A stretch of DNA of 64,000 nt. Origin: Candidatus Jettenia sp. (GTDB lineage Bacteria; Planctomycetota; Brocadiia; Brocadiales; Brocadiaceae). This document shows, one piece after another, positions 46,368 through 55,915 of this stretch; within the stretch, counting starts at the first letter, position 1; every line of letters begins with the position of its first letter. The notes beneath the pieces are model-generated. The model ran no database searches. It worked only from the letters and a program-made list of their open reading frames with translations, and was not told the origin of the DNA. Both the position numbers and the translations under genes were made by a program. The stretch lies in assembly GCA_021650895.1 (NCBI GenBank), contig CP091278.1, positions 1,269,659 through 1,333,658 of the forward strand, in the 5' to 3' direction.

Positions 46368-47149
46368 ACGGGTATAGTCCCTGCGTAAACAAGAAGAGGT
46401 GCAAGAAAAAGTATTCCTGTCGTAAAGAGATATTCTCTTTTTCTCCACGGTGATAAGTTCAACATCAACATACCATCTCCTTTATAACCCCTTACCTGCA
46501 TAGCCTCATAGGTTCGTTCTGATCTTTCAAAGGCGCGGATAATAAGCATGCCTCCCAATATTCCAAACGATTGTATCGTCTTCTTCCACGATGCATGACC
46601 TAGCCGCGATTTTTGAGCAATCCATATCGTGACAACTTCATCCAGAAACAGGAAAATATAACGGTACATAAAAGACAATAATTCAATAACGGTACTGGGT
46701 ATACGAAACCATTTCAGACCAGTACACAGCTGACGTATTGTTGTAGTAAAAGAAAGGAGCATTACGAGTGAAACACCACCAAGCACCTTGGAACAGATAT
46801 GGATCCCACTCCGCAACCCTTCTTCTTTCAAAGCCACTTTGTACCCGATGAATGAAAAGGACATCCACACCCTCTCGCCCTCATGCAAGCCCTTCATAAG
46901 CAGAATGAAAATCGCCAATGACATTGGCAGGAGTAAGTTCCGAAGCATTACGGGAAAAGGAACTTTTATGGAAAGGATCAAAACAAACGATGTGAAAAGA
47001 AAAAATAATGGGACAGAGATATTCTTTGCCAATACATTTATTGAAAGTAATGAAATGATATACAACAACTTTACGCGTATATCAACCCTTGTTAACCAAT
47101 TATTTTTGCGTGCGTATACTTCAGAAAAGGTATGGTGTAAAAATCCCAT
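46361..47149 (-). CDS. cbiQ: Cobalt ECF transporter T component
   Basis: Integral membrane subunit linking the ATPase to CbiM. From the ATG at 47149 (263 residues) it has ~5 membrane segments and the coupling motifs ERSERTYEAMQVRGY and SRLGHASWKK, with VDIRVKLLYIISLLSIN at the N-terminus. I rejected the longer frame to 47302 because its first ~50 residues are encoded by CCCCTCCCAGGAGGGG repeats. GGAG lies ~10 nt upstream of this ATG. It overlaps cbiO by a few bases. Confidence 0.9.
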   Translation of the reverse strand: MGFLHHTFSEVYARKNNWLTRVDIRVKLLYIISLLSINVLAKNISVPLFFLFTSFVLILSIKVPFPVMLRNLLLPMSLAIFILLMKGLHEGERVWMSFSFIGYKVALKEEGLRSGIHICSKVLGGVSLVMLLSFTTTIRQLCTGLKWFRIPSTVIELLSFMYRYIFLFLDEVVTIWIAQKSRLGHASWKKTIQSFGILGGMLIIRAFERSERTYEAMQVRGYKGDGMLMLNLSPWRKREYLFTTGILFLAPLLVYAGTIPVW

Positions 47150-47211
47150 CAGCCTACGGCTCCAGTAAATTAAGTTGGGTTTTAAAAGACAAAATCCAAT
47201 GATATTTCTTT

Positions 47212-47383
47212 TACCCACCCCTAACCCCTCCCAGGAGGGGACTTTTTTTATTCCCCTCTTGGGAGGGGTTAGGGGTGGGTTCATTCCCCTGTAGAGACGC
47301 AAAATCTTGCATCTCTACAATTGGAGTTAGGGGTGTGTTAACGGTATCATGAAAAACTTTGAATTTCCTAAATATTAAATATT
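47212..47383. repeat. Composite repeat upstream of cbiQ
   Basis: CCCCTCCCAGGAGGGG palindromes, a GTAGAGACGCAAAATCTTGC hairpin and GGTATCATGAAAAACTTTGAA end. It is the inverted counterpart of 37013-37190. Its insertion separates cbiN-like from cbiQ by ~265 bp within an otherwise tight operon. Confidence 0.65.
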
Positions 47384-47414
47384 CAATTACATAAAACGGA
47401 AGATATTCTTTACA

Positions 47415-47741
47415 TTACTTCTCATAAAAAAGCCTGCGTACATTAAAACCGATAATAAATCCACCGATCACTCCGGAAATAGTAAATACAAAAAGGAGCA
47501 AATCACCTTTATCGGTATTGATATAAGGGTCGCGGGGAGGATGACCGTACTTCGTTGCATATTTACCCACGATACTTACATCAATACCCGTCCAGACCTC
47601 TTCTTCTGCTTGTGTTGGAGTTGCCCCTCCATCTGTTTTTTCCTGACGTTCCTCTGCAAATACTACCCTGGATAACGGTATCCAGAGTATAAAAACAAGA
47701 AAGAGGCTTATTATCTTATACCTGAATCGGTTTTGTATCAT
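47415..47741 (-). CDS. Small membrane protein, CbiN-like
   Basis: 108 residues: signal/membrane segment at the N-terminus, a ~45-residue periplasmic part (WTGIDVSIVGKYATKYGHPP) and a C-terminal membrane helix (LLLFVFTISGVIGGFIIGFN). That two-helix layout and the position directly after cbiM (26-nt overlap) match the CbiN subunit, although sequence resemblance to classical CbiN is weak. It could be a different accessory membrane subunit of nickel/cobalt ECF systems. Confidence 0.65.
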   Translation of the reverse strand: MIQNRFRYKIISLFLVFILWIPLSRVVFAEERQEKTDGGATPTQAEEEVWTGIDVSIVGKYATKYGHPPRDPYINTDKGDLLLFVFTISGVIGGFIIGFNVRRLFYEK

Positions 47742-48411
47742 CCTTGATTATCCCAAGACTTAACAAAATACCCGGTCTTCTTTTATAAATAAAGACCAAC
47801 ACAAACCCCACCACAATACCTTCAACAATACAAAGAACCCCTTGCGAGGTCATCATAAACATCCCAAAAATCTCTGCAACCGCTCTAAAAAATGATCCCC
47901 CTTTATAAATCACAAGCAATCCCAATTCAAGAGAAGTACCGAAATACGTAAATAGATCGGAAATTACTCCGGCCAGAAACCCGCACCAAAACAAACTCAA
48001 CCCGCATCGCTGCGCTATTTTAAATGCAAAGTAACCGGAAAAAGAGCCTAGAATACCCATAGAAAAGACATTTCCACCGAGGGTTGTTAATCCGCCATGA
48101 GCAAGAAATAAGGCTTGAATAAGTAACGCAATAGCTGCTATAAAAACACTCACAAAAGGTCCTAATAACACCGCACTCATACCAGTGCCACAAGGATGAG
48201 ATGTCGCCATTCCATTCAGGGCAATTACCGGAATGGGAAAGCATGAGAAGACAAATACAGCCGCTCCCAGCATGCCCACCAAAGGCAGATACCCAGGTAC
48301 TGTTTTTTTCTTTCGTTTTACCTGATATATTCCAACTCCCACAAAAGGGGTTGATACAGCAAACCATGTAAAAACCCATTGGGGAGGCAAAATTCCCTCT
48401 GTTATATGCAT
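47716..48411 (-). CDS. cbiM: Cobalt ECF transporter substrate-binding membrane protein
   Basis: Integral membrane protein that captures Co2+. The ATG at 48411 gives the diagnostic N-terminus MHITEGILPPQW, whose His2 and amino terminus are the metal ligands in NikM/CbiM structures. Other family motifs: MATSHPCGTGMSAVLLGP, HGGLTTLGGNVFSMGI. About six or seven membrane segments, 231 residues. Ribosome site AAAAGG upstream. It heads the operon controlled by riboswitch 3. Confidence 0.94.
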   Translation of the reverse strand: MHITEGILPPQWVFTWFAVSTPFVGVGIYQVKRKKKTVPGYLPLVGMLGAAVFVFSCFPIPVIALNGMATSHPCGTGMSAVLLGPFVSVFIAAIALLIQALFLAHGGLTTLGGNVFSMGILGSFSGYFAFKIAQRCGLSLFWCGFLAGVISDLFTYFGTSLELGLLVIYKGGSFFRAVAEIFGMFMMTSQGVLCIVEGIVVGFVLVFIYKRRPGILLSLGIIKDDTKPIQV

Positions 48412-48444
48412 AGCGTATACCTTTTCCAAATACAAAAATTACTC

Positions 48445-48505
48445 CGTATAAAAACAAAAAACCCATATCCTCTCGGAGAAGATATGGGTTTTTTGTTTTT
48501 ATACG
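48445..48505 (-). terminator. Perfect 25-bp hairpin before cbiM
   Basis: Arms CGTATAAAAACAAAAAACCC.. (48445-48469) and its exact complement (48481-48505), 11-nt loop. GC core with flanking A/T runs makes it a terminator in either direction. It lies between riboswitch 3 and cbiM, so it may be the transcriptional expression platform. Confidence 0.75.
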
Positions 48506-48675
48506 CATGGGCAGCTCAAAACGCCCATAAGACATACAATGAGAAACCACAAACTGCGCAGATAACACAAAAAATAACCTGTTTCAAATTCTTAGTCAGC
48601 CATGCAATCTGGAATTTACAGCTACTCTCATACCCTTCACCTTCTTTACCATCGAAGACTACGTGAAGCAATTAC

Positions 48676-48825
48676 AGGCAGGTCTTCTGGCTCCCGGATC
48701 ATCCTACTCATCACTCCTTCCCATCCTATTTGACCTAGGGCAGTGGCACTGTGATTTTCGTTCCCGGCTACAGCGGCGGGTCCGCTCCTCATCCCATTTC
48801 ATGAAACAGGACATGGATTCCCTTT
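48676..48825 (-). promoter_or_regulatory. Cobalamin riboswitch 3, upstream of cbiM
   Basis: Minus strand shows GCGGACCCGCCGCTGTAGCC, GGGAACGAAAATCACAG, GTGCCACTG and GAGCCAGAAGACCTGCC, the ordered cobalamin aptamer landmarks. The cbiM ATG is ~265 nt downstream, with the perfect hairpin in between. Expected effect: B12 represses cobalt uptake and corrin assembly genes. Confidence 0.92.
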
Positions 48826-49421
48826 TGCTTATCCACATACTTGTGGAGAATAACCTGTAATTATGTAATTAGATTTATCATAAAAAGAACATCGTATAAT
48901 ACGTTGTGCAATTCTACTTTAGGTATTTGATATTTGTCAATCAAAATAATTCTTATTGGCGGGAGAAGCATGAAAGCAACAACGGAATACCTATTTATTT
49001 TTCCTTTGATTCTCTAGGATAAGAAGTATAAAATACTGCCTAAAAAATGGGTATTCTAAGGTTTAAAGTGAGAATTTTATATCATTAATTTTTTGACCAT
49101 TTTCTCATGCAGATACCTTTGGCATCATCATGAAAAACAGTGTCGATGTAGGACAAGGCCTTAGCCTTGCTTCCCGCCTGAATATGTGCACGGGGATAGC
49201 AACCCTGAAGGGTTGCCCTACAGAATTGAAGTACAACTCCCTTTGTCTCTTTTATTGAGGGAGGTTTTTTTCCATTACCGATACCATGTGATTTGCGGAA
49301 CTACCACAAAAATTCCTATACCTGTACAATGAATTTAATATCTTCGGCGAATTTTTATTCTTTCACTGATTCAATCGTTTCCGATTGAATCAAAATTTTT
49401 AGTTAGAGGAAACATACTATT
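48826..49421. other. Divergent promoter region with REP-A copy
   Basis: Between the B12 operon and mltA. Contains a REP-A repeat (49148-49221) and a hairpin GATTCAATCG / CGATTGAATC at about 49375-49396 followed by AAAATTTTT, close to the mltA start. The rest is AT-rich with no gene seen. Confidence 0.55.
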
Positions 49422-50570
49422 ATGAGATCAAAAAGGTATATTTTTAAAGGTTTGCTGTCATTGATACTTTTATTCACAATTTTGGGATCAGGTTGTGCAA
49501 TGTTTAAGAAGAGACCCCATCTTGTGCCCAGAGAATCCGGCGATACACTGGTAGAGATTACCGATCCAAAATTCCTCCCTAATTTTAGGGATGATTACAG
49601 CAGACATACTCTTTTAAATTCAATAGATAATAGCCTGAACTACTTTCAGAAGGTTAAGTTCAATCCTCATGGTTTCCGTATGGCAGAATTCTCAAATCAA
49701 AATCTGGAAGACACCCTAAGACTTTTTCGGGAAGGCCTTGTTAACAGTCGAAATACAGAAGATCTTAACGAATTTATCATCAAAAACTTCAGGGTCTTTC
49801 AGGCTATAGGGGAAAAATATGAGGGTCAGGTACATTTTACTGGTTATGGAACTCCTATTTATGATGGAAATCTTACACCAACAGAAGAATTTCGTTACCC
49901 CCTGTATAAAGTTCCGGCCGATTTCAGAAAACCGTACTATACACGACGTGAAATTGAGGAACGAAATCTCTTACGAGGAAATGAAATTGCCTACCTGAAG
50001 TCAAAACTCGATGTCTACCTTATTCAAGTGCAGGGTTCAGGACAAATCAAACTCCCATCAGGAGAAAAGATCTATGTAGGATACGGAGCCGATTCCGGCC
50101 ACAAATATACCAGTCTTGGACGTCTCCTCGTTATGGATGGAAAAATTCCGGAAGAGGATTTGACCCTTTCTAATCTTATACAATACTTTGAGCAACATCC
50201 CGATGAGTTGGATTCCTATCTTAAGAAAAACGATCGTTATATTTTTTTTAAAGTGGTAAACTACGCCGTTCCTTACGGTTCCATAGGAGTGCCTGTCACC
50301 CCTATGAGGAGTATTGCTACAGATAAGACAGTTTTCCCTGCGGGGGGACTGGCCTTTGCTGTTATCGAACCAAAAAAATCGAAAGGATTCTGGCAGTTTC
50401 GGAAGAAAAAAGGACCTGCAAAATCCTTCTTCGTTTTGGATCAGGATACAGGAAGTGCAATTCAGACTGCCGCCAGAGCCGATGTTTACTTTGGAATCGG
50501 CAACCAGGCGATGTCTGAAGCAGGAGATTTAAATTCTTATGGCCAGCTCTATTACCTTTTAAGACGGTAG
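49422..50570 (+). CDS. mltA: Membrane-bound lytic murein transglycosylase A
   Basis: Lipoprotein enzyme cleaving peptidoglycan glycan strands to 1,6-anhydro products. A signal peptide ends at the lipobox GSGC. The MltA domain (~110-270) includes FTGYGTPIYDG, YLIQVQGSGQI and VGYGADSGHKYTSLG. The C-terminal 3D domain has VPMTPMRSIATDK-like and PAGGLAFAV, and ends ARADVYFGIGNQA, where the Asp matches the catalytic residue. 382 residues is normal. GAGGAAA lies upstream of ATG. Confidence 0.94.
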   Translation: MRSKRYIFKGLLSLILLFTILGSGCAMFKKRPHLVPRESGDTLVEITDPKFLPNFRDDYSRHTLLNSIDNSLNYFQKVKFNPHGFRMAEFSNQNLEDTLRLFREGLVNSRNTEDLNEFIIKNFRVFQAIGEKYEGQVHFTGYGTPIYDGNLTPTEEFRYPLYKVPADFRKPYYTRREIEERNLLRGNEIAYLKSKLDVYLIQVQGSGQIKLPSGEKIYVGYGADSGHKYTSLGRLLVMDGKIPEEDLTLSNLIQYFEQHPDELDSYLKKNDRYIFFKVVNYAVPYGSIGVPVTPMRSIATDKTVFPAGGLAFAVIEPKKSKGFWQFRKKKGPAKSFFVLDQDTGSAIQTAARADVYFGIGNQAMSEAGDLNSYGQLYYLLRR

Positions 50571-50669
50571 ATTTCTTTGCTTGACATAAATCATAGGTAT
50601 TCGCTATAATTTCAATTTAGATTATGATTATAATTTAGCATTGAAACCCCTAACACAAGGAGGATCTTT

Positions 50670-51467
50670 TTGGACAAAGTACTAAATAAAGAGATAAAAC
50701 AAATCATCGATACCTATCCGGAAGTAGGTCGTATTCTCGATGAATACGGTATCGGTTGTGTTCCCTGCTCAGTGGGAAGCTGTCTTCTCAAAGATGTAGT
50801 TGGAATTCACAATCTTGATCCTCAGCAAGAAGCTACGTTGATGTACAGAATAGAAAAAGCCATCTATCCGGAGCGGAATGTTCCCGAACCGAAGGTAGAT
50901 CTGACAAAAAAATCAGCCCCAAAGAAAATCAGCTATTCACCACCGGTCAAAAAACTTGTGGATGAACATGTACTCATTAAGCGGCTCCTTGCTTTAATTC
51001 CCTCTATTGTAGAGTATGTTGAAACAAGCATCAAGGTAGATAAGGATTTGGTTTTAAAATGTGTAGACTTTATCCGTACGTATGCTGATAAATATCATCA
51101 TATGAAAGAAGAGGATATCCTGTTTAAATACGTCGATGATAAAGCAGAAATTATCCAGGTTATGTTTAAAGATCACGATATAGGAAGAGGCCATATACGG
51201 CAAGTTGTTGAAGGTGCTGAAAAGGGCAATAAGGCTCAGATTAAAGAACATATCCTTGCTTATAGAGACTTATTGACACAACATATTAAAAAGGAAGACG
51301 AGATTCTTTATCCGTGGATCGATCGCCAGCTATCCGTAACGCAAGTTGGTGAAATGTTCCGAAAGTGTAATGAAGCAGATGCCTCAGTGGGAGATGAACT
51401 GCCGAGGAAATATGAGAGGTTTATTGTTGAATTAGAAGAAAAATTTTTACAGGAGGTTACAAAATGA
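50670..51467 (+). CDS. Hemerythrin-domain protein with DUF1858/DUF438-like N-terminus
   Basis: Probable cytoplasmic di-iron protein. The N-terminal ~60 residues (TYPEVGRILDEYGIGCVPCSVGSC) resemble DUF1858-type modules with closely spaced Cys. The C-terminal hemerythrin four-helix bundle supplies His/Glu ligands in VDEHVLIKRLL, YHHMKEEDILF, DHDIGRGH and HIKKEDEILYPW. The start is TTG at 50670: AAGGAGG lies at 50657-50663 with ideal spacing and there is no nearer ATG. It overlaps the next gene by 4 nt. O2/NO sensing or iron-centre repair is the family precedent; role here inferred. Confidence 0.85.
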   Translation: MDKVLNKEIKQIIDTYPEVGRILDEYGIGCVPCSVGSCLLKDVVGIHNLDPQQEATLMYRIEKAIYPERNVPEPKVDLTKKSAPKKISYSPPVKKLVDEHVLIKRLLALIPSIVEYVETSIKVDKDLVLKCVDFIRTYADKYHHMKEEDILFKYVDDKAEIIQVMFKDHDIGRGHIRQVVEGAEKGNKAQIKEHILAYRDLLTQHIKKEDEILYPWIDRQLSVTQVGEMFRKCNEADASVGDELPRKYERFIVELEEKFLQEVTK

Positions 51468-51925
51468 GTGGATGTCCAGGGTCAAGAACAATTGATTTTA
51501 GCGAGAAAACAAATCAAGAGGGTAACGATTCAGGAAAACGCCCTTCTCAATTAAGGCAGTGGCCGATACAGATGCATTTAGTTTCTCCTCAAGCGCCTTA
51601 TTTTCAGGGAAAAGATGTGTTGCTGGCAGCAGACTGTACAGCTTTTGCGCTCGGCGATTTCCATAAGGATTACCTGAAAGGGAAAAGCATAGGAATCGCC
51701 TGTCCAAAACTTGATTCAGATCAGGAGGTTTACGTTGAAAAGATAAAGTCATTGATTGATGATGCAAAAATCAATACCTTGACCGTTATCATTATGCAGG
51801 TACCCTGTTGTTTCGGACTTGCTCAAATTGCGAAGGAAGGAGCTGAAAAAGCTTCCCGTAAGATCCCCGTTAAACAGGTTGTTGTCGGCCTGGAAGGGAA
51901 TATCTTATCCGAAGAATGGATTTAA
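51464..51925 (+). CDS. Small Fe-S/ferredoxin-like protein paired with hemerythrin
   Basis: 153 residues; the start overlaps the hemerythrin gene (ATGA). The N-terminus MSGCPGSR, the segment LRQWPIQMHLVSPQAPYF, then LLAADCTAFALGDFH, IACPKLD and MQVPCCFGL match a family annotated as 4Fe-4S ferredoxin-like proteins of anaerobes that lack a classical CX2CX2C cluster site. Conserved Cys (SGCP, ADC, ACP, PCC) could hold an Fe-S cluster. Tight coupling suggests joint function with the di-iron protein, for example redox stress. A terminator follows. Confidence 0.75.
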   Translation: MSGCPGSRTIDFSEKTNQEGNDSGKRPSQLRQWPIQMHLVSPQAPYFQGKDVLLAADCTAFALGDFHKDYLKGKSIGIACPKLDSDQEVYVEKIKSLIDDAKINTLTVIIMQVPCCFGLAQIAKEGAEKASRKIPVKQVVVGLEGNILSEEWI

Positions 51926-51954
51926 AAGTTTTTTTAAACCTTGCAGGAATAAAA

Positions 51955-52001
51955 TAAAAAATTCCCTGGAAAAAGGATAATTATCCAGGGAATTTTTTTA
52001 T
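51955..52001. terminator. Bidirectional intrinsic terminator
   Basis: AAAAAATTCCCTGG pairs with CCAGGGAATTTTTTT around a ~15-nt loop. It serves the hemerythrin/Fe-S operon on the plus strand and the convergent unknown gene cluster on the minus strand. Confidence 0.85.
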
Positions 52002-52052
52002 TTCTGGTTGTACAAAACATCGGTTAAAAACCTTCGATGCAATAACTCAAAA

Positions 52053-52595
52053 TTACATGAGGTTAAAGATAATACGTTGCGCCCTTGTGCTTTCTCCGCG
52101 TTTTAGATCTACAATGATTTCCTTGCCGCTGCCGGTAAATTCATACACCAATTTCCCTCCTTTTTCCTCTGAATGACTGGAAAACAGAGTTCTTCCCGAA
52201 ACAGATTCTCCGTCAAAGCTAGCAGCAATGATTTTTAACGGTAGGCAACAAGCCGCTTGAAAAATGAAGCAATTGTCAGATATTAAAAGTTTAGTGTAGT
52301 GTGGCTTTCGGAAACCTTTTTGTCTCATACTGGAACGTAAAGTTTCAGAAGATTGCGATACCGCCGCATTCATAGGCTGCGTTTCAATCATATACTTCTC
52401 TTTCGCTTCAATGATATTTTCCGGACAGGAATCTACCTTTACACCGGCAAACTCAAGCACCATCATCGCATCTTCCAAATCCTGCAAAACGTTTTCACCC
52501 GATATGCTGCTCCCTGACCTGGTTCTTTGATTCAGTGCTTTTGGCGCGGTGGAGTCGGCTAGAGGAAGCCTTTCATACTCGTATACTATAGTCAT
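52053..52595 (-). CDS. Unrecognised 180-residue protein
   Basis: No signal peptide or membrane helix. The N-terminal third looks helical (VLQDLEDAMMVLEFAGVKVD), the C-terminal part strand-rich (KLVYEFTGSGKEIIVDLKRGE), with a CC pair in FQAACCLPLKI. ATG is preceded by GAAGGT. It is the last gene of the minus-strand cluster, 54 nt after the large gene, and ends at the shared terminator. Function unknown; likely partner of the ~849-residue protein upstream. Confidence 0.6.
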   Translation of the reverse strand: MTIVYEYERLPLADSTAPKALNQRTRSGSSISGENVLQDLEDAMMVLEFAGVKVDSCPENIIEAKEKYMIETQPMNAAVSQSSETLRSSMRQKGFRKPHYTKLLISDNCFIFQAACCLPLKIIAASFDGESVSGRTLFSSHSEEKGGKLVYEFTGSGKEIIVDLKRGESTRAQRIIFNLM

Positions 52596-52649
52596 TACCT
52601 TCTTATCTCCGAAAATTGAAAAGCAGAAATTGCATAAAAATTGTTTCTT

Positions 52650-55197
52650 TTAGGTTTGAGAGAGGGGTAAACCCTTTTCCTGGTTTTGATATTTTTTGAC
52701 AATAGTCTTCTTTTCAATTTCTTTTATTAAATCTTCAATATCCTCTTTTTTCGGTTCCTTGAATGCCTCACCTACCTGATAATGAAATATCGTATCGACA
52801 CTTTCCTGAAACATACGCTCTGTCGATTTATCCATATCTATTAACCTTACATCAATATTACTGAGTAAATACGTTATCTGATCAAACAAGACACTGGTTG
52901 CTACACCTGATTGAATAAACGAATGCCGATGTAAATTACTTTCAATATCATGCATAAATCCGTACATTTGGGTAATTTGGTTCTGTAGGAGAAGAATAGC
53001 TTTTTCCAGATTTTTCCGTATCAGTTGAGAATTTTTTAAATAATTGATATGAATATCAGGCTCCTTTGATATCCTTTTACCACTACTTCTGGTATGGGAA
53101 GAAATGCAGAAATCAATCTCTTTTGCCTCACCGATTAAACAATCAAAATCTTCTTCTAACATCTTAAATTCTGATATGTTTTTATAGTAGCAGGTATCTT
53201 TCAATTTTTCATGAAACTTTACGATCTGCAGGAGAAATTCGTCCAGTTCTTTTGCGCTATAAGAAAAGAATTCTGCTTCATTTTTAAAGGTATCGATCTT
53301 TTTAATTTGGACTCCTTTTCGATAATATTTTGGATACCCATTTTGATATCGATAATAGTTTTAAAGGTAGGATTTTGATTCAGTTTCGATAGAACGGTAT
53401 AGACAGTAGTGTCCTTTTCCGTGTTCCATTTACTTTTATTGATAATACCATCTTCCAGAGATTGTATCTTATGTAAAATTTCAGGATAGGTATTTTCTTT
53501 AAGCGGCTTATCAAAAAGAAGCTTTTGTAAATCCATGAGTATTCCAGAAATCAATTCTTGTTTCTGTGCAGACTCTAAAATCCCCAGAGTGTTTAAATCT
53601 TTGCAAAGGATTTCAAATTTATTGGATTTAGCGAAAATAGCCTTAAAGGGGTCTTGTATATCCTTTTTATTTTCTATATTCTTAATAAGCTCTTTTAATC
53701 GGTCCAGGGTATCCGATAAATTCGTTAATTGTGGCACTCTTTTACGCGCTTCTAAAAAGGCATCTTCGCCATTACTCATTTTTAATTTCGATATTTTTCC
53801 CAAATCCTCATGAAATTTCATGATAAGTTTTTGAACATCTTCTTCCTGCTGAGTCTTAAAAGCCTGATCCTGGCGAAAAACAGGTTTTTTGGAGATATCG
53901 ATCTGTACGGAAAAAATTGACTCAACATATTTTTTTATCCTGGCAGCAAACCTCTTTGATGATCTTCCTGCAATATCAATCACATTCTGAGCGCCATCAT
54001 CATGGGCATGGGTATTCCCTATGGTTAAAAAGTCTAAATACGCCAGCAGCTTACTAAAGGAGTTCAATAACTCCTGATAATCATTCTGTAACTTCGGATG
54101 GTTAGCAACGGCAGGAAGCTTTTTTAATTCGTTATAATTTGCCGTTAAATCATACTGTTCGCTACGAAAATCCGATTTATGCTTGAATAATTTTTTTGTT
54201 AATTTCGCAATAAACTTTTCAATACATTGGGCATAGGTTAAAAAAAGATTGTATTCTTCCAAAAATTTAAATTGGCTGTTTAATTTCTGGGCTGCGGAAT
54301 AGATATAACCAGCATATGCCGGAATCGCCTTCCAGTTGTTATTCTCTATAATATGCTCCAGCCTCATTAAGTCTAAGAATAAACTTTCATTCGATAACAG
54401 TGGATTGTCTGCCGATGCTATATAATTAAAAATATCGGCAAAAAAACCCAATTCATCAATCTTTTCTTCTACCACCCTAAGATCGTTCTCCTGCGAGCTA
54501 AAGATCCTCAACTTTAAATAATGCTGTTCCAAATCTAATTTGAGGATTAAAGAGAGAAAAGAAAGGTTTGTATAAATTTCTTTAAGACCTGTAGTGGTAA
54601 AGACTCTGTTTTTCGTTTCAATTTTATTGAACCGAAGCTCATGCCCTATTTTTTCAGATGTTAGAGGTAATCCGTTTAAAATTAAATAATCATTTAATCT
54701 GCCGGTATATTTCTCATAGGACTCGGCATACGTGATGTAGTTATAGTGAATATAATCCGGTGTAAAGTTATCAAGCTGATTTTGTTCTGTCTCATCGATA
54801 ATCAAGAGATTGCTTGCGCCTCTGGCAATCCCTTTTTTACAGTGCAATACAATATGAGGTTTCATCAGGTACTGTATCAGCGCTTCAACCTCACTTACCG
54901 TGGCAGTCATATTCGCTTCCACGAGACCATGTTCTCTCTGAGTATAAAGGCTATCAATTTTTCCTTTACCGAACAAACGTTTAGAAACAATCCTAAGGGT
55001 CTTTTCAAAAGAGCTATCAATAACCCGTCCTTTAAATTTGATGGTAAAAGATTTTACCGGTTCCCGAACTACCTTTTCTGTTATTCTCTCTTTAATTTTA
55101 GCTATCTGAGAACGTATAATTTCCGAGGTGTGGTACTTTTCTTGAGTAACTCATACAAATAGTTTTCTTTTGTTAAAGTTTCTATTTTCATGCTCAT
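52650..55197 (-). CDS. Large unknown helical protein (~849 residues), two frameshifts in this copy
   Basis: Reads as three frames that join into one protein if one A is restored at each of two sites: near 55141 (giving ELLKEKYHTSEIIRSQIAK) and at the A5 run 53299-53303 (giving KLKKIDTFKNEAEFFSYSAK). The joined protein runs from MSMKIETLTKENY to EKGLPLSQT without internal stops. It is largely helical with charged, coiled-coil-like segments, no signal peptide and no clear membrane helix. A 585-residue middle part begins MFGKGKIDSL and includes GNTHAHDDGAQNVIDIAGR. The shorter starts at 54976 and 53204 (TTG) are artefacts of the breaks. No family recognised. Confidence 0.72.
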
Positions 55198-55258
55198 AAT
55201 GTAATAAAATTCTCCAAAACTGTCAAAAAAAATATCCAACTCTATACTTCTGCCGTTA

Positions 55259-55915
55259 CTAATTACTCACGACCCGTTCCCCGGATGTAATTAACTTCTG
55301 GGCAAGTTTAAAGACAATCTTTTCTATCGCATCCTCCACAGCAGGTCCGTACTTTGGTCCATCGGTTTTCCACCATCCCCCTTCCGTTTCGTAATCAATT
55401 AAATCTAAATATTTCCCTTCTGCACGTAACTCTTCATGAAATATTTCCTGTAAATCTTTATCGAAGAACGATGCCTGAATCGATAGATAATGATTCCCGA
55501 TAGCTCGCCAAACTGATTCTTCAACGATCAATTCCAACTCAGATGCCTTTAACTGCAACATCAAAACAGCTTCCAATCCGACCCTTTCCATTTGTTCACG
55601 ATTCGGTAGCTCGTCCAAAACAGTAACTTTATCAAACACCCTCATCATCATGTCTTCTACACTCCTGGCAAATGGTTCACCGATAGGGAATATATAATGA
55701 TGTTTCCCTACAACCATACTTGTTTGCCACTCTTCCTGGTTGAGATAACGTAATGACGGTTCAATAAAGAGCCCTGCATGGAAAGGGAGCGAATGGATTT
55801 CTTTTAAACGCTTATCAAGCACAGGCTTGATTGAAATTTTCTTTCCAGGATTATTTTCACAATCCACAACAAAGAGAAGTATAAAAATAAATAAAGGTAC
55901 CTTTTGTAACCTCAT
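55259..55915 (-). CDS. Unknown lipoprotein
   Basis: From the ATG at 55915 the protein has a signal peptide with a lipobox-like VVDC, then ~200 mature residues (LPFHAGLFIEPSLRYLN, HHYIFPIGEPFARSVEDMM, AVLMLQLKASELELIVEESVW, GPAVEDAIEKIVFKLAQKL). The layout resembles periplasmic auxiliary lipoproteins with an alternating strand-helix fold, but I cannot name the family. Its ribosome site and ATG lie exactly at the GGGGGATT end of a dispersed palindromic repeat. It is ~60 nt upstream of the large unknown gene and probably in the same transcript. Confidence 0.7.
   Translation of the reverse strand: MRLQKVPLFIFILLFVVDCENNPGKKISIKPVLDKRLKEIHSLPFHAGLFIEPSLRYLNQEEWQTSMVVGKHHYIFPIGEPFARSVEDMMMRVFDKVTVLDELPNREQMERVGLEAVLMLQLKASELELIVEESVWRAIGNHYLSIQASFFDKDLQEIFHEELRAEGKYLDLIDYETEGGWWKTDGPKYGPAVEDAIEKIVFKLAQKLITSGERVVSN

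Noticed and set aside
47149-47302. N-terminal extension of cbiQ
   Set aside because: Encoded by palindromic repeat DNA; the ATG at 47149 has a ribosome site and fits family length.
53219-54976. Independent 585-residue protein starting MFGKGKID
   Set aside because: Coding sequence continues upstream and downstream in neighbouring frames; the boundaries are explained by single-base indels.
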